A stretch of DNA of 64,000 nt from Zopfochytrium polystomum (GCA_025765615.1 JAIVFJ010000200.1:1-64000), one strand, 5' to 3'; shown: positions 33,636 through 44,825, counted from the stretch's first letter. Notes: generated by a model from the sequence alone, not told the origin. A program made the numbers and translations.

Positions 33636-34445
33636 TCGGTTCTGGATGCCAAACCTGCACGAACTTTGCCCAAGTCCGGCGAATTTGGCGCCACACGCTC
33701 AAATTCAAAACTTGACCACCCTCTTATCGCCTCTCTTTCCTGGCTTCTTTTCTGATTGTGCCTGTGAGAGCTTCAAAATCGTCCGCGGGTTTGCTTTGGC
33801 AAGCTCCAAAAAATAACAAAAACGGAATCCGATGGTCCCTTCGCAGGGTTCCCCCCAAACCTTCGAAGCGAAGAAACTCAACCAGCCATAATCTCCACCC
33901 CTCGCCATCGGTTGATGACTACAAACACCACCAAGGCCAATGACAAATCGACCGGAACAGGGCAACGTTCCACGGGGACCTGTGCTCCACCTGGGGCTGC
34001 ACCTTGTGGGCAGACTGCTCTTCAGCCGCCGCTCCAACGGAAAAAGAAAGAATCGTGTTCACAACCACTCAATGAAAAAACGAGTGGCAGTTCGAGGTTT
34101 CGAGGACAAAAATGGTTGCGTTGGAGACGTGAAAAGGAGTAGGTAGGAATGGTTTTTGAGGCGAAAAAATAGTAGTTTCGAGGCCAAGAAAAGCGGATTG
34201 GAAATGGGTGCGCGAGGGGGTGCCGAGGGGCTATTTCAACGGAAGAATGAAACGAAGCGGAAAGAAACTGGGAGGGCCGGAAATCCTTCAAACTGCTCAA
34301 CGGAGCTCTCATCGTCTTTCAAGGTGGCTCGCCGTATTCATGCGGACGGCAATCTTGAAAAGAACTGTTCTGTAAACCGCTGGTGCCACTATACAAACCA
34401 CTCCCTCGACAAGAAAAACAACCGAAAAACGGATCTTGGCTTGCC
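33636..34445. other. Intergenic, nothing recognised
   Basis: Divides the E2 fusion gene from the end of the caprin-like gene. Open frames here are short and lack protein character. Confidence 0.5.
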
Positions 34446-36459
34446 CTAGAGACCTTCAGTGCTCATCATGGCGCTCCGCCGTTTGAAGCTCGACTTCTTC
34501 CTGGCTTTGCCCTTGTGGGCCGGGATAAAGCCGTCAAACGAGGAAACGACTTCAGGCATGGGCACCGCCGCCGGCGGCGCCATCGGCGCCATCGTGGCGT
34601 CCGTAGGCATGGGCCCCTCGGCCGGCGCTACGCTGGCGACAGGGGGCATCTCCTGCACTACCATCTCTTGCAAGGTCTGAAGCTGCGCCATCATTTTTCC
34701 AGCAGGCTCGGCGGCGGCCGTGTCAATGGCCGGCTCTGCCGGATCCTCCGCTCCGGCCATATCCTTCCCGCGCTCCGCGTCCTCGTCCTCGTCCACGTCC
34801 AGTGCGGCCGCCGCGGAAGCTTCGAGATCAAGGAAGAACTCTGCTTCCCAGCCGTCCGAGGAGTTCATGACAGTAGCATCCACGGCAGACGACGCCCCCA
34901 TTTCCATTCCCGCCGCTTCAGTCTCCATCAGCGGAGGCGACGGGAGCGAAGGGGGCGACGACGGCGGCGGCGGCGGCGGCGGTCGTACTATGTTTTTGAC
35001 GGCGGCGTGGATCTGCGCATACGTTACGCCGTGGGCGAACACCTCGCTTTTCACGGGGCGACCCTTGGCGGCGCGGGTAACCGCTCTCGTCGCGGCCACG
35101 CAGTAGCGGCCGAGAATGGCGTCCGCCGCCTCGCTGAATTCTTCGTAGGTAGTATCGCTGTCCCCCGGCAGCAGCGCCACTTTCATTGCATGCAACGCGC
35201 TGAGCACAGGGTCCGACATACTGTTTATGTGAGAAGGAAGACGTGTAGACAGAACAAAGTAGAGGTCGGCAACGTCCCGCATGCGCGCTTTCAGGTTTTC
35301 CTAATAATTTGATAAGTTTTGTGGTGGCACTCGTTCACGCCTTTTCACCTTTTGGCGCGCGACAGCCGCATCGACTTGCTCCATCATGTAGGTCGTGGCC
35401 GCCTTTTCCTTCATTCTCGTTGCAACGATTTCCTGCGGTGCATCAAGTGTGTGTGTGAGTGCGTGTGTGTGTGGTGTGTGCGAACAGAATTTCAACAACG
35501 TTGAAAACAAAACTCCACCTCTGCCTCGATGTTGGCAAGCGGGTTGACGAGGTCCTCGAGCTCCTTGATGGCGCCCGCAACTTCCCGCATCTTCTCTAGC
35601 GCCTCGATCTGGGCTGGGTTGAGTTCGGCCGCGGGCACTTGTTCGTAACCCTGAAGCTTTGTCTGGGTGTTGGTTTGGTTTGGTTTGGTTGTTTTGGTTT
35701 GGTTTATTTTATATTTTTATTTGTTTTTGGCACAATGGGCGTCACGTGAGACGGAGACAGAGGAGGGCGGGGTCGGGCTGTCGGTCTGTCACGCGGAGAG
35801 CGGGTGAAGGAGGGAGGGGAGCCACTTCGGGGGAGGGGAGGACAAGGAACATGGCGGCGACGACGACGGCGGCGAGCAAGGGGGCGAAACTTGCCCTCCC
35901 TCCTCCCGCGGCCTTGTGCCGCACGATGTTGGAAAGAACACAGGGAGAGTGGACAAACGAGAGAGGAGGCGGGCCACACACGCAGCTCACTCACCCGCCG
36001 CTTCCTCAGTGCGCGCAGCCGCTTGGTGACCGTCTCGAGCGACATGCCCGCAAACGAATTTGGGTCCGCTGCGTGCACCGTGCCCACGGGTGCGGGTGCC
36101 GCTGCTGCCGCGAGGGCGGAGGTGGGGGCCGCCGCCGCTGTAGCACCCGTTGACGCCGTCGCAGATGACTCCGCCATTGGCCTGGTGGACGCGCGCTTCT
36201 GCTGGCGCGGCTGTGCCATCGCAGCCTTGGTCGTCGGCGTCTCGGGCATTTTCGCCGGCTGCTGCTGCTGTTGCTGCTGCGACGGAGGCGGTGAAGGTGT
36301 TGGGGAGGGTGGGGCGGGCGCCGCCGCGCCGGTCGCCTTGGTTGCGCCGGTCGCGGAGGTGGCGGGTGCGGGTGTGGCGGCGGGGGGCACGGCCACGGCC
36401 GTCCTGTCGCCCAGGGACGCGGTGGATTTGCGTTTCTTGACCGCGGCGGACTTGCCCAT
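34446..36459 (-). CDS. Caprin-like coiled-coil protein
   Basis: Minus-strand exons 36459-35995, 35664-35519, 35432-35349 and 35300-34446. After a basic, Ala/Pro/Gln-rich N-terminus (MGKSAAVKKRKS) comes VTKRLRALRKRR joined to KLQGYEQ, then LNPAQIEALEKMREV. This parallels the start of the HR1 homology region of animal caprins (RNA-granule proteins that bind G3BP). A helical segment follows (MMEQVDAAVARQ, RMRDVADLYFVL), then a poly-Pro stretch and an acidic Met/Pro/Ala-rich region ending in a basic motif KGKARKKSSFKRRS. One base appears missing from the A4 run at 35640-35643. Adding it makes 517 codons and restores the caprin-like reading. The match covers about 60 residues and was made by eye. 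A role in RNP granules or translation control is inferred. Confidence 0.55.
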
Positions 36460-36786
36460 GTTTGAGTAATCCCTTTCTGCTCTTCTCTTTGTTTCTTGTG
36501 GGGTGAAGATTACGCGACGATAGGAAGGGGGAATGCAGGTTAGATTCATGTTTTGCAGGACGTGGGAGGATGGGGGTCGTGAAGCGAGGATGCGCGAGTC
36601 ATTATGCACAGGCACGCGGTGAGGCGGTGCACTGCAGTCCCTGTCTGCCTGTAAGAGGCGGGCGGTCAGGGCGGGACGGAGAGGGACGGGGGCAGGGGAA
36701 GGGGGGAAGGGAGGAAGGGGAAGGTGCTTGCACAGTGCGGGTGCCTTCGTCCGTCCGCTTTTCTTATTTTGACTCAGGATGAGCAG

Positions 36787-36822
<36 letters not shown>

Positions 36823-37192
36823 CTCCCCCTCGCTCGCTCGCTCGCTTGTCGCTTGTACCTTCGCTCTCTGCTTTTTTTTTTTTTCTCTTGTCTTCTCGTT
36901 GGCCCGTTCATGTGACGCTGTTTGGTGGGGTTGTGTTTGGTTCAGCACTGCTGGGCCACCCGCACTCCCTTTGGTTGATTGGCTCACAATCTGGTTCTGG
37001 CTCGGGATCCAGTTCTTCCTTGTCAGTGCGAACCCATTTGATTGGTTGGGGTCCCTCCTTCCTTGTCCAACGACAAAGTCGTCGGTTTACCATTCGCACC
37101 TCCCCACATCGCGACGCACGCGGGGCGCACCCCGATCGCATCGGACGATCATCCCATCCGCAAAAGATCTACTCTTACCGAAAATATCTATT
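36460..37192. other. Head-to-head promoter region with an AGGC repeat
   Basis: Lies between the starts of the caprin-like gene (minus) and the uL22m gene (plus). It holds an (AGGC)n tract at 36787-36823, nine units. The long open frame through it is low complexity and not counted as coding. Confidence 0.6.
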
Positions 37193-38092
37193 ATGATACT
37201 GGGAATGCCGCCGACCATCCAATCTTTGATCGCCGCCGCCGGCCTTGCCGCACGGATGGCCTCTGTGCCTGCCGCACCGACTACAGCAACCCTGGCCATC
37301 TCCTCAGCCACCTCCCGTCGTCATCGCCTTGCTGTCGCCGCCCTGTTTCCGGCCGCTTCGCTCCGCTTCGCAACGACCAAGGCAGCACCGCCACCACCAC
37401 CGAAACCCACCGCAGCGCCCGCAACCTCGGGCGCCTCGTCCCTCTTCCAAGCCGCCCTCGCTGAGTCGTCGTCCTCGTCGTCCTTACCCCCTCCGCCCAC
37501 GCAAGGCGCCCTGCCGGCCACGACCTCGTCTGCGGGCGCGACACTCCGCACGCTCACCTTCAAGAGCGGCAACTCGCGCACCTCACCGTGGAAGTCCAAC
37601 CTCGTCGCGCGCGTCGTGCGCGGCCTCCCGCTCGAATCCGCGATCGCGCAGGCCGCCTTCTCCGCCAAGCGCGCGGGCGGGCGCCTGCGCTCGCTGCTGC
37701 ACCGCGCGCGCGCGGTGATCGCTCAGCAGCACGGGTCGACGGCGGACCGGTGGGTGGTTCGGCAGTGTTTTGTCGGCAAGGGCAAGTACCTTCGGCGCAT
37801 CAAGATCCACGCGCGCGGCAAGCTCGGCGTGATGCACCACCCCGCGTCGCACTTCAAGGTCGTGCTGGAGGAGGTGCCGCGCGAGCGCGTCGACGAGACC
37901 GAGGCGGCCGCAAAGAAGCGCGTCGAGAGGGAGAGGCTCGTAAAAATCTTCAAGAGGCACCGCCTGTACGTCCCGCTGCCCACCCACCAGCCCGTTAGGT
38001 TCTTGCACCCCGTCTGGAGCAAGAAGCCGTACAGGTACATCACGTCGCCAAAGTGGATGGCCGACACCAAGGTGCTCGCAAAGCGGCGATGA
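37193..38092 (+). CDS. MRPL22: Mitochondrial large-subunit ribosomal protein uL22m
   Basis: Single exon, 299 residues from ATG 37193. The first 125 or so residues are Ala/Ser/Pro-rich and basic, consistent with a mitochondrial targeting presequence and a disordered linker. The uL22 core follows: SNLVARVVRGLPLESAIAQ, FSAKRAGGRLRSLLHRARAV, then QCFVGKGKYLRRIKIHARG and SHFKVVLEE. These are the helix and beta-hairpin parts of L22, whose loop lines the peptide exit tunnel. A basic C-terminal extension (RHRLYVPLPTHQ ... SPKWMADTKVLAKRR) is typical of mitochondrial versions. GA repeats start right after the stop codon. Confidence 0.85.
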   Translation: MILGMPPTIQSLIAAAGLAARMASVPAAPTTATLAISSATSRRHRLAVAALFPAASLRFATTKAAPPPPPKPTAAPATSGASSLFQAALAESSSSSSLPPPPTQGALPATTSSAGATLRTLTFKSGNSRTSPWKSNLVARVVRGLPLESAIAQAAFSAKRAGGRLRSLLHRARAVIAQQHGSTADRWVVRQCFVGKGKYLRRIKIHARGKLGVMHHPASHFKVVLEEVPRERVDETEAAAKKRVERERLVKIFKRHRLYVPLPTHQPVRFLHPVWSKKPYRYITSPKWMADTKVLAKRR

Positions 38093-38207
38093 GAGAGAGA
38101 GAGCGAGAGAGAGTGGCGGATGACTTTTGTTTTGGAAGGCGGCGGCGTTTTTGTTGCTCTGACTAATAAGACGAGACCGCCCCACGTCGTGATTCCTTGT
38201 TTGCAAA

Positions 38208-38621
38208 ATGTGGTGTTGGAGCTCGAGCCGACGATTTGTCGTGTTGGTCTTGGTGAGTGTCCTTGCAAAGAAGAGAGCAGAAGGGTTGGACCAGAAATTC
38301 TGCCTCCAGGTGAGACCCCCAGCACAGCAGGTCAGGCCACGCCGAGCGCGGTTTCTTTCGAACCCCATCGCATCACCCGACGCCCGACACGCTTGCAATC
38401 TGTCTCCCAAAGGTTCAGATCGCCTTGCGGGCTCTGACGGAAGCGAGCCGGCTGCCGGCTGTAAAGACAGATCCCGTCCGAAAGTCGACTGCTCTCGCGA
38501 CAAAGCTGGAAGAAAAACTCAAGCAAGTAAACTGATAACTTGTTTACTTGCAAGCTTGAGCCGGCCATTTGCGGAAACACACTTCTCATTGTATTACAAA
38601 AATGATAAAAAAGGAGCTTAG
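38208..38621 (+). CDS. Small putative secreted protein
   Basis: An ATG frame of 137 codons begins with a signal-like segment (SSSRRFVVLVLVSVLA). The rest is basic and polar with a few cysteines (HACNLSP, AAGCKDRS, VDCSRD). A good donor (GTGAGA at 38310) inside the frame suggests at least one intron, so the unspliced frame may not be the protein. No family recognised. Confidence 0.25.
   Translation: MWCWSSSRRFVVLVLVSVLAKKRAEGLDQKFCLQVRPPAQQVRPRRARFLSNPIASPDARHACNLSPKGSDRLAGSDGSEPAAGCKDRSRPKVDCSRDKAGRKTQASKLITCLLASLSRPFAETHFSLYYKNDKKGA
38515..38560. terminator. Imperfect hairpin-forming inverted repeat
   Basis: CTCAAGCAAGTAAAC is followed after eight bases by GTTTACTTGCAAGCTTGAG. The arms pair over 15 bp with a 4-nt bulge. 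It is the strongest inverted repeat in this interval. A role in 3'-end formation or as a transposon scar is possible; none is shown. Confidence 0.35.
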
Positions 38622-38721
38622 TGTCTGCTCGAAGAAGCGTTTGAAAAGTGTGCCCAGCCCCCGCCTACATTATTGAAGATAACGATACGTCAACCCCATT
38701 TCCACACCACATATTAATACC

Positions 38722-40126
38722 ATGCCGGGCATCCGCTGCCGCGCACGCCCAGCCGCACGCTGCGGACCCGGGTCGCACTGGGCGGGTGTCATGAAAGCCG
38801 CCGTCGTGCTTGCCGCCGTCGCCCTGATGGCCGCCGCCTTCTGGTCGACCCCAGGCCTCGCAGCCGACGTGGAGACGGTTGGAAACACGAGGGTCCAGGT
38901 GAGGGTTCGTGGGCGGAGAGAGCCGAGGGTACGAAACGGCGAACTGCAAAGAGAAAACGTGTCAACCTGCGAGTCCGCCGCTTCTCTCACCCCTTCCAAT
39001 CTTTCCTTCTCTCTTCCCTTCCCAATCTCCAGGTCCAAGGCATGATCGACGAAGGAAGGTCTGGAGCAGTGTACCATGCCACAGACAGCGAGGGGAAGCC
39101 GGCAGTGTTGAAGAGGCTTCACTCTGGAGAAAAATGGGCGCCGAACGATCGAAGCGACGAAAGCAGGTGATTTGAACGCTCCTACTCTTCTTCACAGACC
39201 GAATCATTGGCTCTCACCACGCTGTCTTCTGTCCCTTCCCCTTGAATTTTCCTCGTATCGAACTCACGCCGCGTCACCCTCATACAGCAAAGCAGTATAT
39301 AGCCCATGACAGCAAGAACATGGTTCAGAAGAAAGTCGGCGACATTGGCCTGACCGATTACCTCGCGCACAAAAAGGACAACCCGGGCGGGTGGAAACCA
39401 AACAGCGCCGAAATCAGCGCGCAGTTGGAGAAACAGCAGATAAAAAAGGGATGGCTCCACTTCGACGGCCACGAGGGCAACGTGAGAGTGGACACCACGA
39501 AGACGACTGCATCGGTTTGCATTTTTTTTTTGACACAAATCCCACCCCCACCCTATCCCCCCAACTCGCGCCACGATTTTCAGTTCGCACCCACTGACGC
39601 AGCTTGCTTTCTCCTCTGTTGGGGAAACAACACATTCGCAAATATAAATAGGGAGCTCCAAAGTTCAAGCTGGTTGATTGGGGCAAAGGTAGGCCCTGTT
39701 CTGGCCCTGTTCTTCATGTACTTGTTCGATCTCCGGAACCCTCTCCAACAAAATTCAATTTCCCTTTCCACCTGCAACTGACCCCCCTCCCCCTTTTCCC
39801 CATTTTTTCCCTTCCCCGCGCGATTTCCAGCAAAAAAACTGAGCGACACAAGCCCGTCCGAAATGGCGGAGCAGCGCGACAAGGAGCGGAATCGCATCGC
39901 GCGGCAGTGCCGAAAAGCGGGGTTCGAGTTCCGCGCGTCGGTGGGGGGCGGCGGAGGCGGCGTCTACCGCCGGTCGGGGAGCGGCGGCGCGTGCTCGACC
40001 AAGCCAAAGACGGCGACGGGTGGTTCGAAGGGTCAGCCGGCGGGCGGCACGGCGCCTGGGAAGGGGACGACTGGCGGAGGGGCTCTGCGGGGGAAGAAGG
40101 CGAGGGAAAGCCGAGGCGGACGCTAG
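38722..40126 (+). CDS. Secreted protein-kinase-like protein without a recognisable C-lobe
   Basis: Exons 38722-38898, 39033-39166, 39288-39514, 39652-39688 and 39831-40126. A hydrophobic leader (AAVVLAAVALMAAAFW) precedes kinase-like motifs in order: a glycine loop DEGRSGAVYHAT, the beta-3 lysine in PAVLKRL, a catalytic loop WLHFDGHEGNVRV (H-x-D ... N), and a DFG-like KLVDWGKA. After DWG there is only a basic, Gly-rich tail of about 95 residues, with no APE or C-lobe helices. The exon 2/3 junction is out of phase by one base, so one indel or an unseen exon is assumed; removing one base gives 289 residues. An ATG at 38791 directly before the leader may be the true start. A tandem decayed copy follows at 40606. 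Activity is uncertain. Confidence 0.6.
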
Positions 40127-40605
40127 GTGATGACTGCAAGGAGTTGACGCGTGGGGGTGTTGCCCGCGACCGCGAAGTCGGGCTTTCGGGTAGGAGGAGG
40201 GCACGTCAAGGGGGCAGCCAGCTCGTTCCAAAAAGCAAAGGTAGAAAGGGATGGCACGTCGTCCGAGCTCCAAAATGTGCAGTTTTGCCTTTACATTTGT
40301 TTAATACGCACCAGCTCGAAGAATTCTGAAGGTACTGATGAACTACTAGCAGAAAGTGACAACCTGTTCCGGCATTCTAGTGGGTGATTGTGCGTGGACG
40401 AACATTCGTTTCGCTGATGGAGAAATCACACAGTCTGCTTGAACGCCACCGCTCCACCGACGACCTGCCAAGCACGAAACTACGGGAAGCGGGCCCAGTG
40501 TGACGTTGTTAAGATCTCTCGGCATTTGAGTTGATCATTTGATTGAACCGCGCTTGCAATCGAACCATCCGGGCGTTTTCATTATGCCCTTGCACCTTAA
40601 TACAG
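40127..40605. other. Spacer between the kinase-like gene and its decayed copy
   Basis: No counterpart of exons 1-2 of the kinase-like gene could be found here, so the downstream copy seems to lack its leader and glycine loop. Confidence 0.5.
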
Positions 40606-41062
40606 CGAAGCAGTACATAGCTCACGACAGCATGGTCCAGAAAGGAGGAGATATGGGCCCGGCTGAGTACCTCTCCAACAGAAGCCGCAGACCGGGGAGG
40701 TGGATTCCAAACAGCGCTGAAATCAGCGGGCAGTTGGAAAAGCAGCAGAAAAAAGAGGCCGGATGGCTCCACGCCACGAAATCGACAGCGTCGGTGAGAA
40801 TTTTCTACTTTCGGAAGGGTTTTCTTTAAAGCTGCCAGTTTTCCCTTTCTTTCGGCGGTACAATGTACGGACGCGAACGGGAGAGCTCAAAAGTTCAAGC
40901 TGGTTGATTTGGCACCGACATCTGGTTCCACTCCGAAGCTGGCCGACCAAACGGCCCCCCCACCCCCTTTCCCCGATAAGCCTTGCAAAAAAAATAAGCG
41001 ACACAAACCCATCCGACATCGCGGCGCAGACTCCGAGCTGGAGTCGGAGACAGAGGCGGCAA
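40606..41062 (+). pseudogene. Decayed tandem copy of the secreted kinase-like gene
   Basis: The exon 40606-40794 matches exon 3 of the upstream gene (AKQYIAHDS, PNSAEISGQLEKQQ, GWLH) behind the same ATACAG acceptor. It lacks the block carrying the catalytic FDGHEGN: GWLH is followed directly by ATKSTAS. A second block near 40892-40920 gives KFKLVDLAP where the parent has KLVDWGK. The tail after it is a different basic sequence. Loss of both catalytic motifs and of the 5' exons argues for a pseudogene; a transcribed pseudokinase fragment is the alternative. Confidence 0.65.
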
Positions 41063-41169
41063 GGGTGCAGGGGTGGCAAGGCGCCCGCCGCGGCGACAGC
41101 GCTCGGTGGCGGCGACAGCGTCGGCGTCACAAATTCGCGAGAGCCGAGATCGTTGCTTGCAGTCGTACA

Positions 41170-41173
<4 letters not shown>

Positions 41174-41207
<34 letters not shown>
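41174..41207. repeat. (TA)n microsatellite
   Basis: An uninterrupted TA repeat of about 17 units in the spacer after the decayed kinase-like copy. Confidence 0.9.
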
Positions 41208-41209
<2 letters not shown>

Positions 41210-41978
41210 TCTACCTGAATCGTCCTTCCCCTTCCCACTTTGCCCTACTTTTTTAACTAATATGCTCGTAGCTCGCCTTCAAAGATGAAATACTTTTCCG
41301 GCGTTGACTGGCCATCTGCCCATCTGGGCTTCATCTGTGCTTTAACCTCGGGCTCCCCAATCTCGCTCTCCGATTGCCTTAACCAGCCGAGAGGACTGGG
41401 CCAATATTTGCACAGTTTGATGTGAGAAACAACTAGCACGAGGCGCGATTTGAATTGATCTTTGCGGTTCCTGAAATCCAAGAATAAAGGGAGAAGTGTT
41501 TCATAGAGTGGCAGTTGCAAAAAGGGCGCTGCGGTAAATTGCAGGCAAACCTTTCCCCTGTGCGGGATCAACCTCCACTCGCTAAATGGTACCGGTCCCC
41601 CCTCACGAAACACCAAAAGGAACCCGGCAAGGACGAACAAAGTATAGCAAAGAAAAACTTTGAACCCCAACTGCCCCCGACTAAAAATTAGACGAAAAAG
41701 GGAGTTGGGGTGTGTCCAGGCTGGGAAGAACAATTGCATGTCTAAGGGTAGGGGTATTACTCCATTTGAGGTGGAAGGTGCCCAAGGGTATGCCAAGGAT
41801 TTCATCCAGAGAGTCGAGAAGAGAAAAAAAAAAAATAACAGACTTCAGGAGGGGGGGCCGAGACGGCTTTTCGGGGCTCAACGACAACAGAAGGTTTCAG
41901 TAAAGGAGAGACACACACTACGAGATGAGAAAAATCGCTTGCAACCGGGGGGCAGAGGCGGGCAGACGCGCTTGTTGT
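41208..41978. other. Spacer, one doubtful minus frame
   Basis: A minus frame (41257-41805) has one hydrophobic stretch (VFLCYTLFVLAGFLLVF) but no start context, paralog or domain. It is more likely 3' flank of the transporter gene. Confidence 0.4.
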
Positions 41979-44697
41979 TTAAGCGGCCTCACCGCCAAAG
42001 CCGATGCTGCTGCAGTACTCGTCGGTGGCAATGTCGTACTCCTTTCCGAACGCGCCGCCGTAGTTTGCGTTGGCCGCGCACCGCAGGAAGTAGTCCGGTG
42101 CGCAGCCCTCGCCGTCGGCGTACTGAACCTTGCTGTAGGGCAGGATGACCTGGTACTCGGCGTTGAACGTGAACGCGAAGAAGGTGATCGTGAGCGCGAT
42201 GGCCGTGCCCGAGTCGAAGGCGGCCGACATGACGTACGCGTACTTTTTCCACCAGGCGTGGTTGTACTTTTTGATAAAGTAGTTGACGATGATGCCGACG
42301 ACGAGCGGGGTGATCATGTCGGAGCGGGTGCCCTGGACCTGGACGGGGAACACGGCGATGATCGGGATGTTGACGAGGTGCCAGAAGCCGTCGGGCTGGA
42401 TCTTGTGCATGACGTACGGGATGATCGGGGCGACGGCGCCGACGAGGAAGCCCCAGAGGGTGGCGACATACGGGGAACCGGGGCCGAAGAAGCGCGCGGG
42501 GCCGATGGCGCCCCAGATGGCGCCGGCGTTGAGGAAGACGTTGAAGTTGGCCGCGGACCAGCCGATGGGAGGCTCGGCTGACTGCAGCTTCCAGATCTTG
42601 CCGGAGCTCGGGTCCTTGGGGATGATGTACTCCTCGGCGTCGGAGCGGCCGAAGGACTCGTAGATGCCGAACGAGACAAACACGTTGATGATGGAGGCGA
42701 GGACGGTGCCGACGAGTTGGACCGTGAACATGGCGCGAGGGGGGACCTTCAAGTAGTGGCCCAGCTTGAGGTCTGCGACGAGGAGCAGGCCCTGGTACAT
42801 GGACATGTACGAGAGAGTCTTGAACGACATGACGGCGGCAATTCGACCGGGGAGGATGAGACCGATCAGGAACTCGGACATGACGTTCAGACCAATCTGC
42901 TGGCCGGAGATGGCTTGGATAGTGCCGATGGGGATGATGGAGACGACGGCGAGGAGGAGGCCGAGGATGACACCCCACCAGGGCAGGTCGAAGCCACCCC
43001 ACTGGCAGACAGCGATACCGACGACAAGGTTGATGGCGAGGAGGATGATGTACCAGAGGTCGGGCACGTCGGGGTAGACGTCCATCATCTTCGCGTGTAC
43101 GTCGGAGGTGTCGAGGTCGCGCATGGCGGTGCGGAAGCGGCGCCAGATGTCAGAGCCGTACCAGAGACCGACGTGGACCAGCGCAGCAACGAACACAATG
43201 AAGGAGGCGAGGTATTCAATGGCAAAGTACGCAGTGATGCGGACGGGCTGGTACTTTTGGTACAGGTCTTCCTTCAGGCGAAGATTGGTCTTGTCGACGA
43301 GCGACCGCGACGCGATGTAAGTGCCGTTGTCGTCGAAAAGGTCAGCCGTGTTGAGGGAGAAGCCGAGCGGGTAACGGCCAGTGCCGTTCGGGCCGTCATA
43401 CGGGTTTTCGCCCATCTGGAAGTCCTTGCCGAAGCCGTTGTTGACCCAGACGAGAGGAACGACAACGTAGAGCATCAGGTAGCATCCAAGGAACTGGTTG
43501 AGCAGAGCCCAGAGAGGGGCAGTGATGGGGGCCTGGTAGCCGACGATGGACCAGTCAAGCGAGATCGACAGGAACCCAATGCCACCACGGGAAGCTGCGG
43601 AGCCGAGACCGCGGATGACCTTGGCCGAGTAAGAGGACGGTACCGTCGAGTTGTCCGACAGCTTGGGGCCAAAGTAGCAGAGCAGCGAAATGCTGGCAAC
43701 GACGGGCATGAGGAAGGCGGGGAACCATTGCCAGACGAAGGTGATGCCGGTGACGATCCAGAAGAAGGCGAAGCGCGAGAGCTTGAGCTTGCCGTCAGCG
43801 CCGGTGGTGTTGGGCTCGTGGAGCGAGTTCAGCAGGGCGATGGTCGACAAGTTTCCGGGCCACAGCATAGCGGCGGGGCGCACCAGGTAGCGACGGCAGA
43901 GACCGGCGAGGCCGTAGCCGAAGCACTGGGTGACGATGGCGAAAAAGACGCAACCCACAGCGGTGAGTTCGGCCTGGTACAGCTGGTACTTTTGACCAAT
44001 GATGTTGTACAGCGCGTACGCGGGGTTGGCACCGCAGGAGGACGCGACGAAGATGAGGGCGTGCTCCTTGTGGTTGAACTTGCCCGGGTTGAGGGTGAGG
44101 CCGCCCGCAAACTTGGTGGTGGGAAGGACCCACGACATGAAGATGCCGAGGGGGTACGCCAGGAGGACACCAATGAACGGGTTGAGAGCCTTCAAGAACG
44201 CAGCAGCGTTAGACAAACTGGAAGGAACAAACACGTGGCAAGCAAGCAATCACGTACGAAGTAGTTCGTCCTGAACAGGAACAGAGTGTTGACCGCCGAC
44301 AGCAGGACGTTGAAGATCAGCCCGAGCACGATCACACGGAAAGTGAATGCCGGGAGTGTCGGGTCGTCGGTGCGAGGGACGACAGCATCGACAATGTCGT
44401 AGATTTCGTCCAGGTACTCGCCGCTGCGCGTGTTATTGGAATACCAATGGTTAGAGAAACGTATTGATGAGAGAAGAATAATTACCTTTCGGGGTCGACG
44501 TCGCCTGCCTTCTCGTGTTCGATCTTGCGCTCGACGGCGAGCTCGAGCTCGGCCTCCGAGACAACGGCTTGGTCGTAGCCTAGAGTGAGTCGTGGCAATG
44601 AAGTTGTTACTTAGAACGGATCCTTCGATGTGAGGTGACACTACTGAGCTTCCGGGGTCTTACCGTCGGATTTTTGCACCAACTCTTGCTGGGTCAT
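41979..44697 (-). CDS. OPT-family oligopeptide transporter
   Basis: Minus-strand exons 44697-44664, 44579-44486, 44423-44258 and 44189-41979 join in phase into 834 residues. A hydrophilic N-terminus (DPERSGEYLDEIYD) precedes about 14-16 hydrophobic spans. Hallmarks of the OPT family are visible: TLNPGKFNHKEHALI, SCGANPAYA, a conserved loop with NPYDGPNGTGRYPLG, and SPYVATLWGFLVGA in the last third. OPT proteins import small peptides or glutathione-like compounds with protons at the plasma membrane. The three small first exons cover only the N-terminus and first span. A TATA box lies 121-128 nt upstream. Members of this family are often induced by poor nitrogen, but nothing here shows that. 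Confidence 0.92.
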
Positions 44698-44817
44698 ATT
44701 AGTGGACGCCTTCCTTGTGTGACAGTGATTAGGAGAAAGGAATCGACGTCGTCGGGTGAAGAAAGTGAGAGAGAGAAAGTCTGTATGTGATGAACTGATC
44801 GTAAGCGAGGGAATTCA

Positions 44818-44825
44818 TATTTATA
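44818..44825 (-). promoter_or_regulatory. TATA box
   Basis: TATAAATA on the minus strand, about 120 nt upstream of the transporter ATG. Confidence 0.65.

Noticed and set aside
41257..41805. 182-codon minus frame with one hydrophobic stretch
   Set aside because: Lacks start context and homology; sits in the transporter 3' flank.
42717..44264. 515-codon plus frame opposite the OPT gene
   Set aside because: Glu/Asp/Val-rich antisense of a transmembrane protein, a common codon artefact; the minus strand carries clear OPT motifs.
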